Positions 33,566 to 43,893 of a stretch of 64,000 nt of DNA are shown piece by piece. Where the stretch lies: positions 3,224,001-3,288,000 of the forward strand of contig NC_014145.1 of assembly GCF_000253115.1 (NCBI RefSeq). Direction: 5' to 3'. The stretch comes from Thiomonas arsenitoxydans. GTDB lineage: Bacteria; Pseudomonadota; Gammaproteobacteria; Burkholderiales; Burkholderiaceae_C. The translations under genes and the position numbers were made by a program. The notes under the pieces were generated by a model that was not told where the DNA came from, did no database searches, and was given only the letters and a program-made list of their open reading frames with translations. Within the stretch, counting starts at the first letter, position 1. Each line of letters opens with the position of its first letter.

Positions 33566-34768
33566 ATGCCCCACACCCTCACCATCGTCCAGTGGCTGCT
33601 GCTGGCAGTGGCTGTGCAGCAGGTCGTGTTCTCCACGGCCTGGCTGGCGGTGGCCCGGCTGGCGGGGCTGGCGCGCCAGAGCGCCTACTACTGGGCCGCG
33701 TTCTGCGGGCTCGGCGCGCTGTCCATCTTGCTGCTGGCTTTGCGCGGCAATGTGCCGCAAGTGCTGGGCTATCAGCTGGCGGATGTGCTGCTCGTCATCT
33801 CGGCCACGGCGGCGCGACGGGCCAGCGAACTGTTTTTCGACCGGCCGGGCCGGTTGCGGGAGCACGCGCTGATCATCGGTCTGGCGATTCTGGGCATCGG
33901 GCTGACGGGCACGTCCGTGGCGATGGAAGAGTGGCGCATTGCCATCGTCTGTCTGCTCATCGCCTGGATCGCGGCCCGCGGCGTCTGGGGCGTGCACGCC
34001 AGCATGGCGCAGGAATTCGGCCGCCCCGTCACCTTGCTGCTGCATGGCCCCACCCTGTTCATTGCGGCCACGCTGCTGTGGCGCGCCTTTGCCGTGTTCA
34101 CTGGCAACGGCCAGGCGCTGGACTACCGCGAGGATGGCCTGCTCAACGAATTGCTCACTCTCACGCTGCTGCTCGTCGCCTCGTTTCTCAGCCTGATCTA
34201 CGGCGGTATGCTGATGGCCCGGTTGGTACGCAGACTGCACGATCTGGCGCTGAAAGACCCGCTCACCGGGCTGCTCAACCGGCGGGCCGCGCAACAGTTG
34301 CTGGAGCGCGAATGGGCGTCCTACCGCCACAAAGACCTGCCGTTTTGCGTGCTGATGATCGACATTGATCATTTCAAGCGCATCAACGACGAATACGGCC
34401 ACGCCGTGGGCGACCGGGTGCTGACCGGCCTGGCCACGCTGCTGCGCGAAGGCACGCGGCCAACCGATCATGTGGCGCGCATGGGCGGCGAGGAGTTTCT
34501 GGTGTTTCTGCCGCAAACCGAACTGCCCTCGGCGCAAGCCGCCGCCGAGCGGCTGCGCCAGCACACGGCGGCGTGGGTTCTGCAGCCTGAAGAGCTGTCG
34601 ATCACCATCAGCATCGGCGTGGCGCAAGCCGCGGCAGAAGACAGCGCTTTCGACGATCTGCTGATTCGCGCCGACCGCGCGCTGTACGCAGCCAAGTCGG
34701 CCGGGCGCAACCGGGTGCATCTGGCCGACCCCTTCGTGGACGAAGTCACCAGCCTCGCGACGGCTTAA
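33566..34768 (+). CDS. Membrane-bound diguanylate cyclase (GGDEF)
   Basis: A 400-residue protein with about six to seven N-terminal membrane helices (residues 5-215) and a C-terminal GGDEF domain. DPLTGLLNRRA begins near 230, IDIDHFKRINDEYGH follows, and the active site is MGGEEF near 310. It should synthesise cyclic di-GMP in response to a membrane or periplasmic cue. No RxxD inhibitory site is evident right before the active site. It stands alone. The ATG at 33566 is preferred; one at 33530 would add 12 residues. Confidence 0.92.
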   Translation: MPHTLTIVQWLLLAVAVQQVVFSTAWLAVARLAGLARQSAYYWAAFCGLGALSILLLALRGNVPQVLGYQLADVLLVISATAARRASELFFDRPGRLREHALIIGLAILGIGLTGTSVAMEEWRIAIVCLLIAWIAARGVWGVHASMAQEFGRPVTLLLHGPTLFIAATLLWRAFAVFTGNGQALDYREDGLLNELLTLTLLLVASFLSLIYGGMLMARLVRRLHDLALKDPLTGLLNRRAAQQLLEREWASYRHKDLPFCVLMIDIDHFKRINDEYGHAVGDRVLTGLATLLREGTRPTDHVARMGGEEFLVFLPQTELPSAQAAAERLRQHTAAWVLQPEELSITISIGVAQAAAEDSAFDDLLIRADRALYAAKSAGRNRVHLADPFVDEVTSLATA

Positions 34769-34896
34769 AACCCGATCACGCCATTTGTGCACGACCCAGC
34801 GGACATGCCCGCACAGCGCGCGCGTGGATTTGGCGCCGCGCTGCAATGCGCCAGTGCGCAGATCTAGCATCTGGCTTCGACAAAAAAGAGATCCCC

Positions 34897-35631
34897 ATGC
34901 ATATCCGTTCCCTGAAAGATCAAGTCGCCGTCATCACCGGCGCCTCTAGCGGTATTGGCGCAGCCGCCGCGCGCGCTTTGGTGGCCGAAGGAATGTCCGT
35001 CGTGCTCGCGGCGCGCTCTGCCGACAAGCTCGAGGCCCTCGCCGATGAACTGGGCAGCCGCGCCCTGGTCGTCGCCACCGATGTGGGCGACGAAAGTCAG
35101 GTGCAGCAGTTGTTCGAAACGGTCAAAACCCGGTTCGGCGGCCTGGACCTGTTGTTCAACAACGCGGGCGTGGGTTATCACGGCGCCTTCGAGCACGGCC
35201 GCACCGAGGAGTGGAAGGCCACCATCGACGCCAATCTCTGGGGGGTGCTGTTTTGCACGCGCGCCGCCATACCGCTGTTGCGTGGCCGCCCCGGCGCGAT
35301 GATCAACACGGTTTCCAGCGTGGGCGGGCGGCGCGGCATTGAAGGTTGGGCCGTCTACAACGCAACCAAGTTCGCCGTCGTGGGCCTACACGACGCGCTG
35401 CGCAAGGAGCTGGGGCCAGAGGGCATCCGGGTTTCACTGATCGAGCCCGGGGCGGTGTACACCGACTGGGGCCACAACGTTCCGGAAGATCAAATGAAGG
35501 CCCGGCGTGATGCCATCGAAGCCCTGCATGCCGACGATATTGCCCGAGCGCTGCTTTACGCCTTCGCCCAACCGCCGCATGTCAACCCGCAGGAACTGCT
35601 GATCCTGCCGACCAAACAGGTTTCGCCATGA
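34897..35631 (+). CDS. Short-chain dehydrogenase/reductase
   Basis: A 244-residue classical SDR with TGASSGIG near residue 14, the NNAG motif near 88 and catalytic Ser/Tyr/Lys (VSSVGG, then YNATK near 153). It probably oxidises or reduces an alcohol/ketone with NAD(P). The ATG at 34897 follows an AAAAAGAG stretch. Its last four bases overlap the start of the cupin gene (ATGA), so both are translated together. Substrate unknown. Confidence 0.9.
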   Translation: MHIRSLKDQVAVITGASSGIGAAAARALVAEGMSVVLAARSADKLEALADELGSRALVVATDVGDESQVQQLFETVKTRFGGLDLLFNNAGVGYHGAFEHGRTEEWKATIDANLWGVLFCTRAAIPLLRGRPGAMINTVSSVGGRRGIEGWAVYNATKFAVVGLHDALRKELGPEGIRVSLIEPGAVYTDWGHNVPEDQMKARRDAIEALHADDIARALLYAFAQPPHVNPQELLILPTKQVSP

Positions 35632-36320
35632 GTGCCGTGCTCGACCCCGCTGCCCCCGCATTGCTGCGCGCCGACTTTTCCCGTGCTGAAGTGGTCGACA
35701 CGACCGCCCTGCCCTGGGTGGATTCGCCCGCAGTCGGCGTGCAACGCAAGCTGATCGAGCGTGACGGCGGCGAAGCCGCGCGTGCCACCTCGCTGGTGCG
35801 CTACGCGCCGGGCGCGCGTTTTGCCGCACACCTGCACCCGCTGGGCGAAGAAATTCTGGTGCTGCAAGGCACATTCGCCGATGAGCACGGCGTCTACCCG
35901 GTGGGCACTTATCTGAAAAACCCTCCCGGCTCGCGCCACGCGCCGTTCACCGAACAGGGCTGCACCCTGCTGGTGAAATTGCGTCACATGCAGCCCGACG
36001 ATGGTGAGCGTGTGGTGATCGATACGCATCGCGCGCCGTGGCTGCCCGGCCTGGTGCAAGGGCTGAGCGTCAAACCGCTGTCCGACTTTGCGGGCGAGCA
36101 TGCCGCGCTGGTGCGGTGGGCACCCGGCACCGTGTTCACCGCGCATCGGCACTGGGGCGGGGAAGAAATCTATGTGATCGAAGGCGTGTTCGAAGACGAG
36201 CACGGCCGGTATCCGGCAGGCACCTGGATGCGCAGTCCGCACCTGAGCCAGCATGCCCCGTTCAGCCGGTCAGGCTGCACCATTTTCGTGAAAGTGGGCC
36301 ATCTGCCGGAACAGGGCTGA
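35628..36320 (+). CDS. ChrR-type double cupin protein
   Basis: A 230-residue protein made of two cupin repeats of the ChrR C-terminal type. The first contains AHLHPLGEEILVLQG near residue 65, the second TAHRHWGGEEIYVIEG near 170; His/His/Glu metal ligands are present in both. There is no N-terminal anti-sigma zinc domain, so it is not a full ChrR anti-sigma factor. It is coupled by ATGA to the SDR gene, suggesting a shared pathway, perhaps acetylacetone-dioxygenase-like or reactive-oxygen-related chemistry. Function inferred only. Confidence 0.82.
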   Translation: MSAVLDPAAPALLRADFSRAEVVDTTALPWVDSPAVGVQRKLIERDGGEAARATSLVRYAPGARFAAHLHPLGEEILVLQGTFADEHGVYPVGTYLKNPPGSRHAPFTEQGCTLLVKLRHMQPDDGERVVIDTHRAPWLPGLVQGLSVKPLSDFAGEHAALVRWAPGTVFTAHRHWGGEEIYVIEGVFEDEHGRYPAGTWMRSPHLSQHAPFSRSGCTIFVKVGHLPEQG

Positions 36321-36358
36321 TACCGCCCGGTCGCGCGGCTTGTTGCATACTTGCAGGC

Positions 36359-36823
36359 ATGACCGCTCATCACCATCACCATCAGGAAGCCTTGTTGCAT
36401 GCCGAAGCCCTGTGCACCGCCCGGGGCGTGCGTCTCACCCCGCTGCGGCGTCGGGTGCTGGAGCTGGTGCAATCGCGCACCGAGGCGGTCAAGGCCTATG
36501 ACCTGCTCGCGCAGTTGTCCACCGAGGATCACGCGGCCAAGCCGCCCACGGTGTATCGCGCCCTCGATTTCCTGCTGGAGCAGGGGCTGATTCACCGCGT
36601 CGATAGTCTGAACGCCTTTGTCGGCTGCAACCACCCTGACACGCCGCACGCCGCGCACCTGCTGCTGTGCGCCCGCTGCGGCCGGGTGGAAGAACTGCAA
36701 AGCGACGCGGTGGATGCCACCATTGCCAAGGCCGTAGCGGCCACCGGTTTTGTCGCCCGGCACGCGCGGCTGGAAGTGCAAGGGCTGTGCGCGGCCTGCG
36801 CCGCCGCAATCCAGGACGATTAG
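36359..36823 (+). CDS. zur: Fur-family regulator, Zur-like
   Basis: A 154-residue Fur-superfamily repressor. The N-terminus is His-rich (HHHHH), followed by a winged helix (LTPLRRRVLELV, KPPTVYRALDFLLEQGLIHRV). The dimerisation domain has structural zinc cysteines LLCARCG and GLCAACA. Residue pattern (NAFVGC, HAAHLLLCARCG) fits Zur more than Fur. It begins 38 nt after the cupin gene. No Zur box was recognised nearby. The zur symbol is probable, not certain. Confidence 0.85.
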   Translation: MTAHHHHHQEALLHAEALCTARGVRLTPLRRRVLELVQSRTEAVKAYDLLAQLSTEDHAAKPPTVYRALDFLLEQGLIHRVDSLNAFVGCNHPDTPHAAHLLLCARCGRVEELQSDAVDATIAKAVAATGFVARHARLEVQGLCAACAAAIQDD

Positions 36824-36830
36824 CGCTTGT

Positions 36831-37286
36831 TCAGCCCGCAGGCTTGAGGGTATATAGCCGGGCCAGCGTCAAACCGAGACCGAGCAGCGCGCCCAGCGTG
36901 AGCCACAGGCGCAGTTGCAAAAACCACGACGGCCACGGAAGCTGCTTGCGCAACATCACATCGGCCGCATAAGCAATGGCCAGGCCGATGAACAGCCCGG
37001 TCATGCCGTACACCCAGTTCGACGCCCAGGTCATGCGCCAGGCCCACAGCGGCAGCACCACGCCCCAGCCCAGCAGCAGCCAAGGACGTTGCACCTGACC
37101 TTCGGGCAGCACCAGCGCTGCGCCCCAATACAGCGCGCCGAGAAACGCCAGAATGGCCGCAGCGTATTGCGCCTGAATCACCACCACAGCGGTCAGCGAG
37201 GTCTCGGGTGCAATCCACGCGGCAAGGCCCAGAGCGATAAAGGGAATGAGCCCGGCCAGGCCCAGCGCATAGGCGGGAAACTTCAT
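36831..37286 (-). CDS. DUF3429 family membrane protein
   Basis: A 151-residue protein with about five membrane helices. It begins MKFPAYALGLAGLIPFIALG and contains YAAAILAFLGALYWG, a hallmark of the DUF3429 family. Function unknown. I chose the ATG at 37286; an upstream ATG would add 26 polar residues. It converges on zur with 7 nt between and follows lipA at 87 nt. Confidence 0.88.
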   Translation of the reverse strand: MKFPAYALGLAGLIPFIALGLAAWIAPETSLTAVVVIQAQYAAAILAFLGALYWGAALVLPEGQVQRPWLLLGWGVVLPLWAWRMTWASNWVYGMTGLFIGLAIAYAADVMLRKQLPWPSWFLQLRLWLTLGALLGLGLTLARLYTLKPAG

Positions 37287-37373
37287 CAGGCGATCTCCAG
37301 AACGAATGAATTTTGAACCCGGATTGTCGCTGCCGCGAACTCGCAGCGCGGTGCGCTGGCGCAAGAAATCGGT

Positions 37374-38339
37374 TCAGATACCAGCCGCATGCGCCTGCTG
37401 ATCGGCGTGATAGCTGCTGCGCACCAACGCGCCGACGGCGGCGTGGGTGAACCCCATCGCCAGCGCTTCGCGCTCGAACATCGCGAAGGTGTCGGGGTGC
37501 ACATAGCGCGCCACCGGCAGATGGTGCCCGGTGGGCGCGAGGTACTGGCCGATGGTGAGCATGTCGATGCCATGCGCGCGCATGTCGCGCATCACGTCGA
37601 GAATTTCATCGTCGGTTTCGCCCAGACCCACCATCAGCCCGCTCTTGGTGGGAATGCCGGGATAGCGCGCCTTGAAATCGGCCAGCAGCTTGAGCGAGTG
37701 GGCGTAATCGGCGCCGGGACGGGCCTGTTTGTAGAGGCGCGGCACGGTCTCGAGGTTGTGATTCATCACATCGGGAAGCCCGGCGGCGAACAGATCGAGC
37801 GCCTTGTCGAGACGGCCGCGGAAATCGGGCACGAGCACTTCGATCTGCGTGGTGGGCGATAGCGCGCGGGTCGTCTGGATGCAGTCCACGAAGTGTTGCG
37901 CGCCGCCGTCGCGCAGATCGTCGCGGTCCACGCTGGTGATGACCACATAGCGCAGCCGCATGGCCGCGATGGCCCGCGCCAGATTGCCGGGCTCTTCAGG
38001 GTCGAGCGGATCGGGGCGGCCGTGGCCGACGTCGCAGAAGGGGCAGCGGCGGGTGCATTTGTCACCCATGATCATGAAGGTGGCCGTGCCCTTGCCGAAA
38101 CATTCGCCGATGTTGGGGCAACTGGCCTCTTCGCACACGGTCACCAGCTTGTGCTCGCGCAGCAGCCCTTTGATGGCGTAGAACTGCGACGAAGGCGCCG
38201 CCGCTTTGACGCGAATCCAGTCGGGCTTGCGCAGCGGTGCATCGCCAGCGGGCACGATTTTGATGGGAATACGGGCGGTCTTGGCCTGCCCTTTTTGTTT
38301 GATCGTGGGATCGGCAAGCGGTGGGGTCGGCGAGGTCAT
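37374..38339 (-). CDS. lipA: Lipoyl synthase (radical SAM)
   Basis: A 321-residue radical-SAM enzyme that inserts two sulfurs into octanoyl-protein to make lipoate. The auxiliary cluster cysteines are C69, C74 and C80 ([12 protein letters not shown]). The radical-SAM cluster cysteines are C95, C99 and C102 (CTRRCPFC). The C-terminal RSSYHAD motif, supplying the serine ligand, is present. It lies 28 nt downstream of lipB, so the two steps of lipoate synthesis are co-transcribed. Confidence 0.98.
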   Translation of the reverse strand: MTSPTPPLADPTIKQKGQAKTARIPIKIVPAGDAPLRKPDWIRVKAAAPSSQFYAIKGLLREHKLVTVCEEASCPNIGECFGKGTATFMIMGDKCTRRCPFCDVGHGRPDPLDPEEPGNLARAIAAMRLRYVVITSVDRDDLRDGGAQHFVDCIQTTRALSPTTQIEVLVPDFRGRLDKALDLFAAGLPDVMNHNLETVPRLYKQARPGADYAHSLKLLADFKARYPGIPTKSGLMVGLGETDDEILDVMRDMRAHGIDMLTIGQYLAPTGHHLPVARYVHPDTFAMFEREALAMGFTHAAVGALVRSSYHADQQAHAAGI

Positions 38340-38367
38340 GTAAAAGGGCGCGGTAGGCGAAAAACGC

Positions 38368-39039
38368 TCAAGGCTTCATGGTAGGCCCGCCGCCTTGCGT
38401 CTGCCAGAGCGCGGCGAATTCCTCGGCAAAGGTTGCAGCGACTTGCTCCACGGCAGCATTCGCGCCCTGACTGGCCATGTCGAGGGTGCGCAGCCCGGCG
38501 TAGCCGCAGGGGTTGATCCAGGTGAACGGTTGCAGGTCCATCGCCACATTGATGGCCACGCCGTGGTAAGTGCAGCCGTTGCGCACCTTGAGCCCGAGGG
38601 CCGAGATCTTCTCGCTAGATGCGAGGTAGATGCCCGGCGCACCGGGGTGGCGCACCCCTTCGATGCTCCAATGCGCCAGGGTGCGGATCACCGCCTCCTC
38701 GATGCGCTGCACGGTTTCGCGCACCATCCAGCGGCGGCGACGAAGGTCGAGCAGCAGATAGATCACCGCCTGACCGGGGCCGTGATAGGTGATCTGCCCG
38801 CCGCGGTCGGTCTGCACCACGGGAACGCCGTGCGCATCGAGCAGATGCTCGGGCCGACCGGCCTGGCCCTGAGTGAACACCGGCGGATGCTCCACGCCCC
38901 AGATCTGGTCGGGCGTCGCCGCGTCGCGCGCATCGGTCAGCGCACGCATGGCTTGCCAGGTCGGCAGATAGTCCTGTCGGCCCAGCCATTGCCAATTCAA
39001 AACGTGCACGGCGGTGGGTTCTGCGTGGTTGGAGTTCAT
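38368..39039 (-). CDS. lipB: Octanoyl-ACP:protein N-octanoyltransferase
   Basis: A 223-residue transferase moving octanoate from acyl carrier protein to lipoyl domains, upstream of LipA. Motifs are [12 protein letters not shown] near residue 79, the catalytic Lys in [15 protein letters not shown] near 147, and the catalytic Cys in INPCGYAGL near 181. The ATG at 39039 is chosen. An ATG 84 nt upstream adds an unconserved segment. It leads the lipB-lipA pair. Confidence 0.96.
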   Translation of the reverse strand: MNSNHAEPTAVHVLNWQWLGRQDYLPTWQAMRALTDARDAATPDQIWGVEHPPVFTQGQAGRPEHLLDAHGVPVVQTDRGGQITYHGPGQAVIYLLLDLRRRRWMVRETVQRIEEAVIRTLAHWSIEGVRHPGAPGIYLASSEKISALGLKVRNGCTYHGVAINVAMDLQPFTWINPCGYAGLRTLDMASQGANAAVEQVAATFAEEFAALWQTQGGGPTMKP

Positions 39040-39220
39040 GCTAAGGTTGCGCTCAGTTGCGGCATTCACACTATAAAAACAACAGGGAGACAGCCCCCAA
39101 GACCGGCACTGAACCGGCATCAAATCCTTCGTTCGTCTTGGCTATTTGCTCGGCGCCGCGTGCGTCGGGGTTCTGGACGGCACGATTTGGATCCACTCTC
39201 AGGAATTGTCCTGCATCCGC

Positions 39221-39895
39221 ATGAGTATCACTCCCCCCAGCCCTGTAAGCCCTGTGCGCGCCGGGCAGCAAATTCGTACTTTCCTGCGCGCCTGGGCACG
39301 CGACCCCATGGGTGTGGCCGCCGTGCTGCCCTCAGGGCGGCAGCTCAGCCAGAAAATGCTCAAGCCGCTTTCGCTGCTGCCCGAAAGTGATCCGGCCCAG
39401 CAGCGGGTGATCGAGCTCGGCGCGGGCACGGGCGCCTTCACCCGCGCGCTCATCGAGCACGGTTTGCACTGCGCCAATCTGCTGGTCGTCGAGCGCGACG
39501 CCTCGCTGCACGGTCTGCTGCGGCAGCGATTTCCTGATCTGCAGCTGATCCAGGCCGATGCCTGCGCGCTGCGAACCGCGGCACAGGCTTCGGGCTACCT
39601 GCTGGGCGGCCCGGCGGATGCGGTGATCAGCGGGCTGGGCCTGCTTTCCATGCCGCGCGCCACACAACGCTCCATTCTGAACGAGGCGTTTTCCGTACTC
39701 CGGCCCGGTGGTTGCTTCGTGCAGTTCACCTACGGTCATGCCAGCCCGGTTTCGCGCGCCTTGCGCGAAGAACTCGGTCTGCAGGTGCGACGCGCCGGGC
39801 TGGCCTGGCGCAACGCGCCGCCGGCCTCGGTTTTCGTTTATCAACGCGCTTTTACAGCCGCACACACCTTCAGCCCGCCGGACGCGACACAATAA
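39221..39895 (+). CDS. SAM-dependent methyltransferase, phospholipid N-methyltransferase-like
   Basis: A 224-residue Rossmann methyltransferase. Motif I is IELGAGTGAFTRAL near residue 65. Motif II/III surround VVERDASLHGLLRQRFPDLQLIQADA, and the post-motif region is RPGGCFVQFTYG. The sequence start (FLRAWARDPMGVAAVLPSG) resembles PmtA-type phosphatidylethanolamine methyltransferases and rRNA dimethylase-like folds. Divergent from lipB. Substrate is inferred from family resemblance only. Confidence 0.8.
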   Translation: MSITPPSPVSPVRAGQQIRTFLRAWARDPMGVAAVLPSGRQLSQKMLKPLSLLPESDPAQQRVIELGAGTGAFTRALIEHGLHCANLLVVERDASLHGLLRQRFPDLQLIQADACALRTAAQASGYLLGGPADAVISGLGLLSMPRATQRSILNEAFSVLRPGGCFVQFTYGHASPVSRALREELGLQVRRAGLAWRNAPPASVFVYQRAFTAAHTFSPPDATQ

Positions 39896-39922
39896 ATTCC
39901 CCGCGATTTCAGGACGTTTGCC

Positions 39923-40087
39923 GTGGCCGGATTTTTTGTCTCCGTCATCATTTATCCCTTTGCCGTTTATGGCCTGCGCCGGTTTTTCACCGAGCGCCTG
40001 GGGATGGAAAACAACATCGGATTTCTGGTGTTTTTGCTCGCCAGCGTGGTGAGCTGGCTGGCTGCGGAAGCCGTGGGGCGGCTTTGA
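39923..40087 (+). CDS. Small membrane protein (54 residues), hypothetical
   Basis: A GTG-initiated ORF encodes 54 residues with two hydrophobic segments (about 3-16 and 33-50) separated by a basic/acidic hinge RRFFTERLGMENN. Its composition and clean stop argue for a real small membrane protein rather than noise. It ends 1 nt before the convergent stop of the cNMP-binding gene. I do not recognise a family. Confidence 0.55.
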   Translation: MAGFFVSVIIYPFAVYGLRRFFTERLGMENNIGFLVFLLASVVSWLAAEAVGRL

Positions 40088-40088
40088 T

Positions 40089-40688
40089 TCAGTCCGGCGC
40101 CGCAGGGTCGTCGAGCTGGCTGGGCGAAAAACCCGACTTCGGCCCCAGCATCTGCGCGCGGATGGCCGGGTGCATGGCGCTGACCAGGCGCGACATCGAA
40201 GTGAGTTTGTTCGAGGTGTCGCGCAGATGCTCGGCCAGACGGCTGGCGATGCCCAGAGCGAGTCGCGCCGCCGTTGCGGGATGCTCGACCAGCAGCCGCT
40301 CCAGCGCATCGCGGCTGAGTTCGGCCAGGGCCACATCGGAATAGGCCACGCAACTCGCGCTGCGCGGCGCATCGAGCAAGACGCCCATTTCCCCGAACAT
40401 CTGCCCGGCCTTGGCGATGGAAACCACCAGACTGTCGCCTTGGTGCTGCGGCGCTTTCTCCACACTCACCTCGCCATACAGCAGCATCAGAATGGTGCCG
40501 TCGTGCGTGTCGTCATCCTGCTGAATGAAGCGCGTGCCCGCCTGCATCCAGCGCACCTGCATCTGGTTGGCGATGAGTACGGCATCTTCCGCGGTCAGCC
40601 GGTGGCCGGGCTGACGCAGCAGCAACTGCGCAATGCGCGGCGCCCAGGTGGCGTGTACGGACTGCTGGGAAGGTCGGCGATCGGGCAT
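40089..40688 (-). CDS. Cyclic nucleotide-binding domain protein (no DNA-binding domain)
   Basis: A 199-residue protein with a cNMP-binding jelly roll (about 45-150), including GQMFGEMGVLLDAPRSASCVAYSD-like phosphate-binding cassette features (split near residues 95-115), and a C-terminal helix. No helix-turn-helix is present, so it is not a Crp/Fnr regulator. It may be a sensor that acts by protein contact. The ATG at 40688 is preferred to one 42 nt upstream. It is divergent from metH. Confidence 0.85.
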   Translation of the reverse strand: MPDRRPSQQSVHATWAPRIAQLLLRQPGHRLTAEDAVLIANQMQVRWMQAGTRFIQQDDDTHDGTILMLLYGEVSVEKAPQHQGDSLVVSIAKAGQMFGEMGVLLDAPRSASCVAYSDVALAELSRDALERLLVEHPATAARLALGIASRLAEHLRDTSNKLTSMSRLVSAMHPAIRAQMLGPKSGFSPSQLDDPAAPD

Positions 40689-40736
40689 GGCGATGGATGG
40701 GGTTACGAATGCATGGTAGGCCCGGTGCACCTCATT

Positions 40737-40757
40737 CCTATTGATATTTACAATAGG
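40737..40757. promoter_or_regulatory. Perfect 7-7-7 dyad at the metH promoter
   Basis: CCTATTG (40737-40743) and CAATAGG (40751-40757) are exact reverse complements around a 7-nt AT-rich spacer. TACAAT at 40749-40754 is a plausible -10 that would start the transcript about where the riboswitch begins. A repressor site overlapping the promoter is an inference. Confidence 0.5.
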
Positions 40758-40760
40758 TCA

Positions 40761-40833
40761 CTCCAAGGAGCGTTGCAGCGCCTGCCGCGAAGTGTGCGGC
40801 AGGGGTCAGGCTTGGGGTCTCAACGGCGCTCAT
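40761..40833 (+). ncRNA. SAH (S-adenosylhomocysteine) riboswitch
   Basis: The sequence shows the class signatures AAGGAGCGTTGCAGCG, GTCAGGCTTGG and CAACGGCGCTC. P1 pairs 40761-40767 (CTCCAAG) with 40811-40817 (CTTGGGG). P2 pairs CCTGCCGC (40781-40788) with GCGGCAGG (40796-40803). The pseudoknot pairs GAGCG (40768-40772) with CGCTC (40827-40831). The element lies about 50 nt before metH. SAH riboswitches are known to raise expression of SAH-recycling and methionine genes in betaproteobacteria. The fold was derived by eye and all conserved parts are present. Confidence 0.93.
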
Positions 40834-40882
40834 CCCTTCTTCCCCTGCGCGGTGACGAAGGCTGACAACTGATCGAGATCCC

Positions 40883-43621
<2,739 letters not shown>

Positions 43622-43856
43622 GTCGCGTTGCTGCACCGTGTTGTTGCACCGAGTTGCCACGGCTGAGTCCAGCAACGCTTTTGGCACTGTGCCGCCGTTC
43701 TCGGCCCGCTTTAGCCGCACGGTCTTGCGCGTCAGTCACACAGATCGATGCGCGAGATGACAGGCGGCAGCAGGAGAACGTGACACGAGCTCCTCTGCAT
43801 CATGGTCGCCCCCCCAAAAAGACTTTTCTGGCAGAGCGAGACCATTGGGAATGCAA

Positions 43857-43886
43857 GAAAAAACCGGCGAAAAGCCGGTTTTTTCA
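43857..43886. terminator. Bidirectional terminator between metH and RND operon
   Basis: The stem AAAAAACCGGC/GCCGGTTTTTT with a short GAAAA loop has A/T tracts on both sides. It serves metH (plus) and the efflux permease gene (minus). The rest of the 272-nt gap shows nothing further. Confidence 0.88.
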
Positions 43887-43893
43887 ATAATGC

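Noticed and set aside
35628..36320. Reading the cupin as a ChrR anti-sigma factor
   Set aside because: The zinc-binding anti-sigma N-terminal domain is absent and no ECF sigma gene is adjacent.
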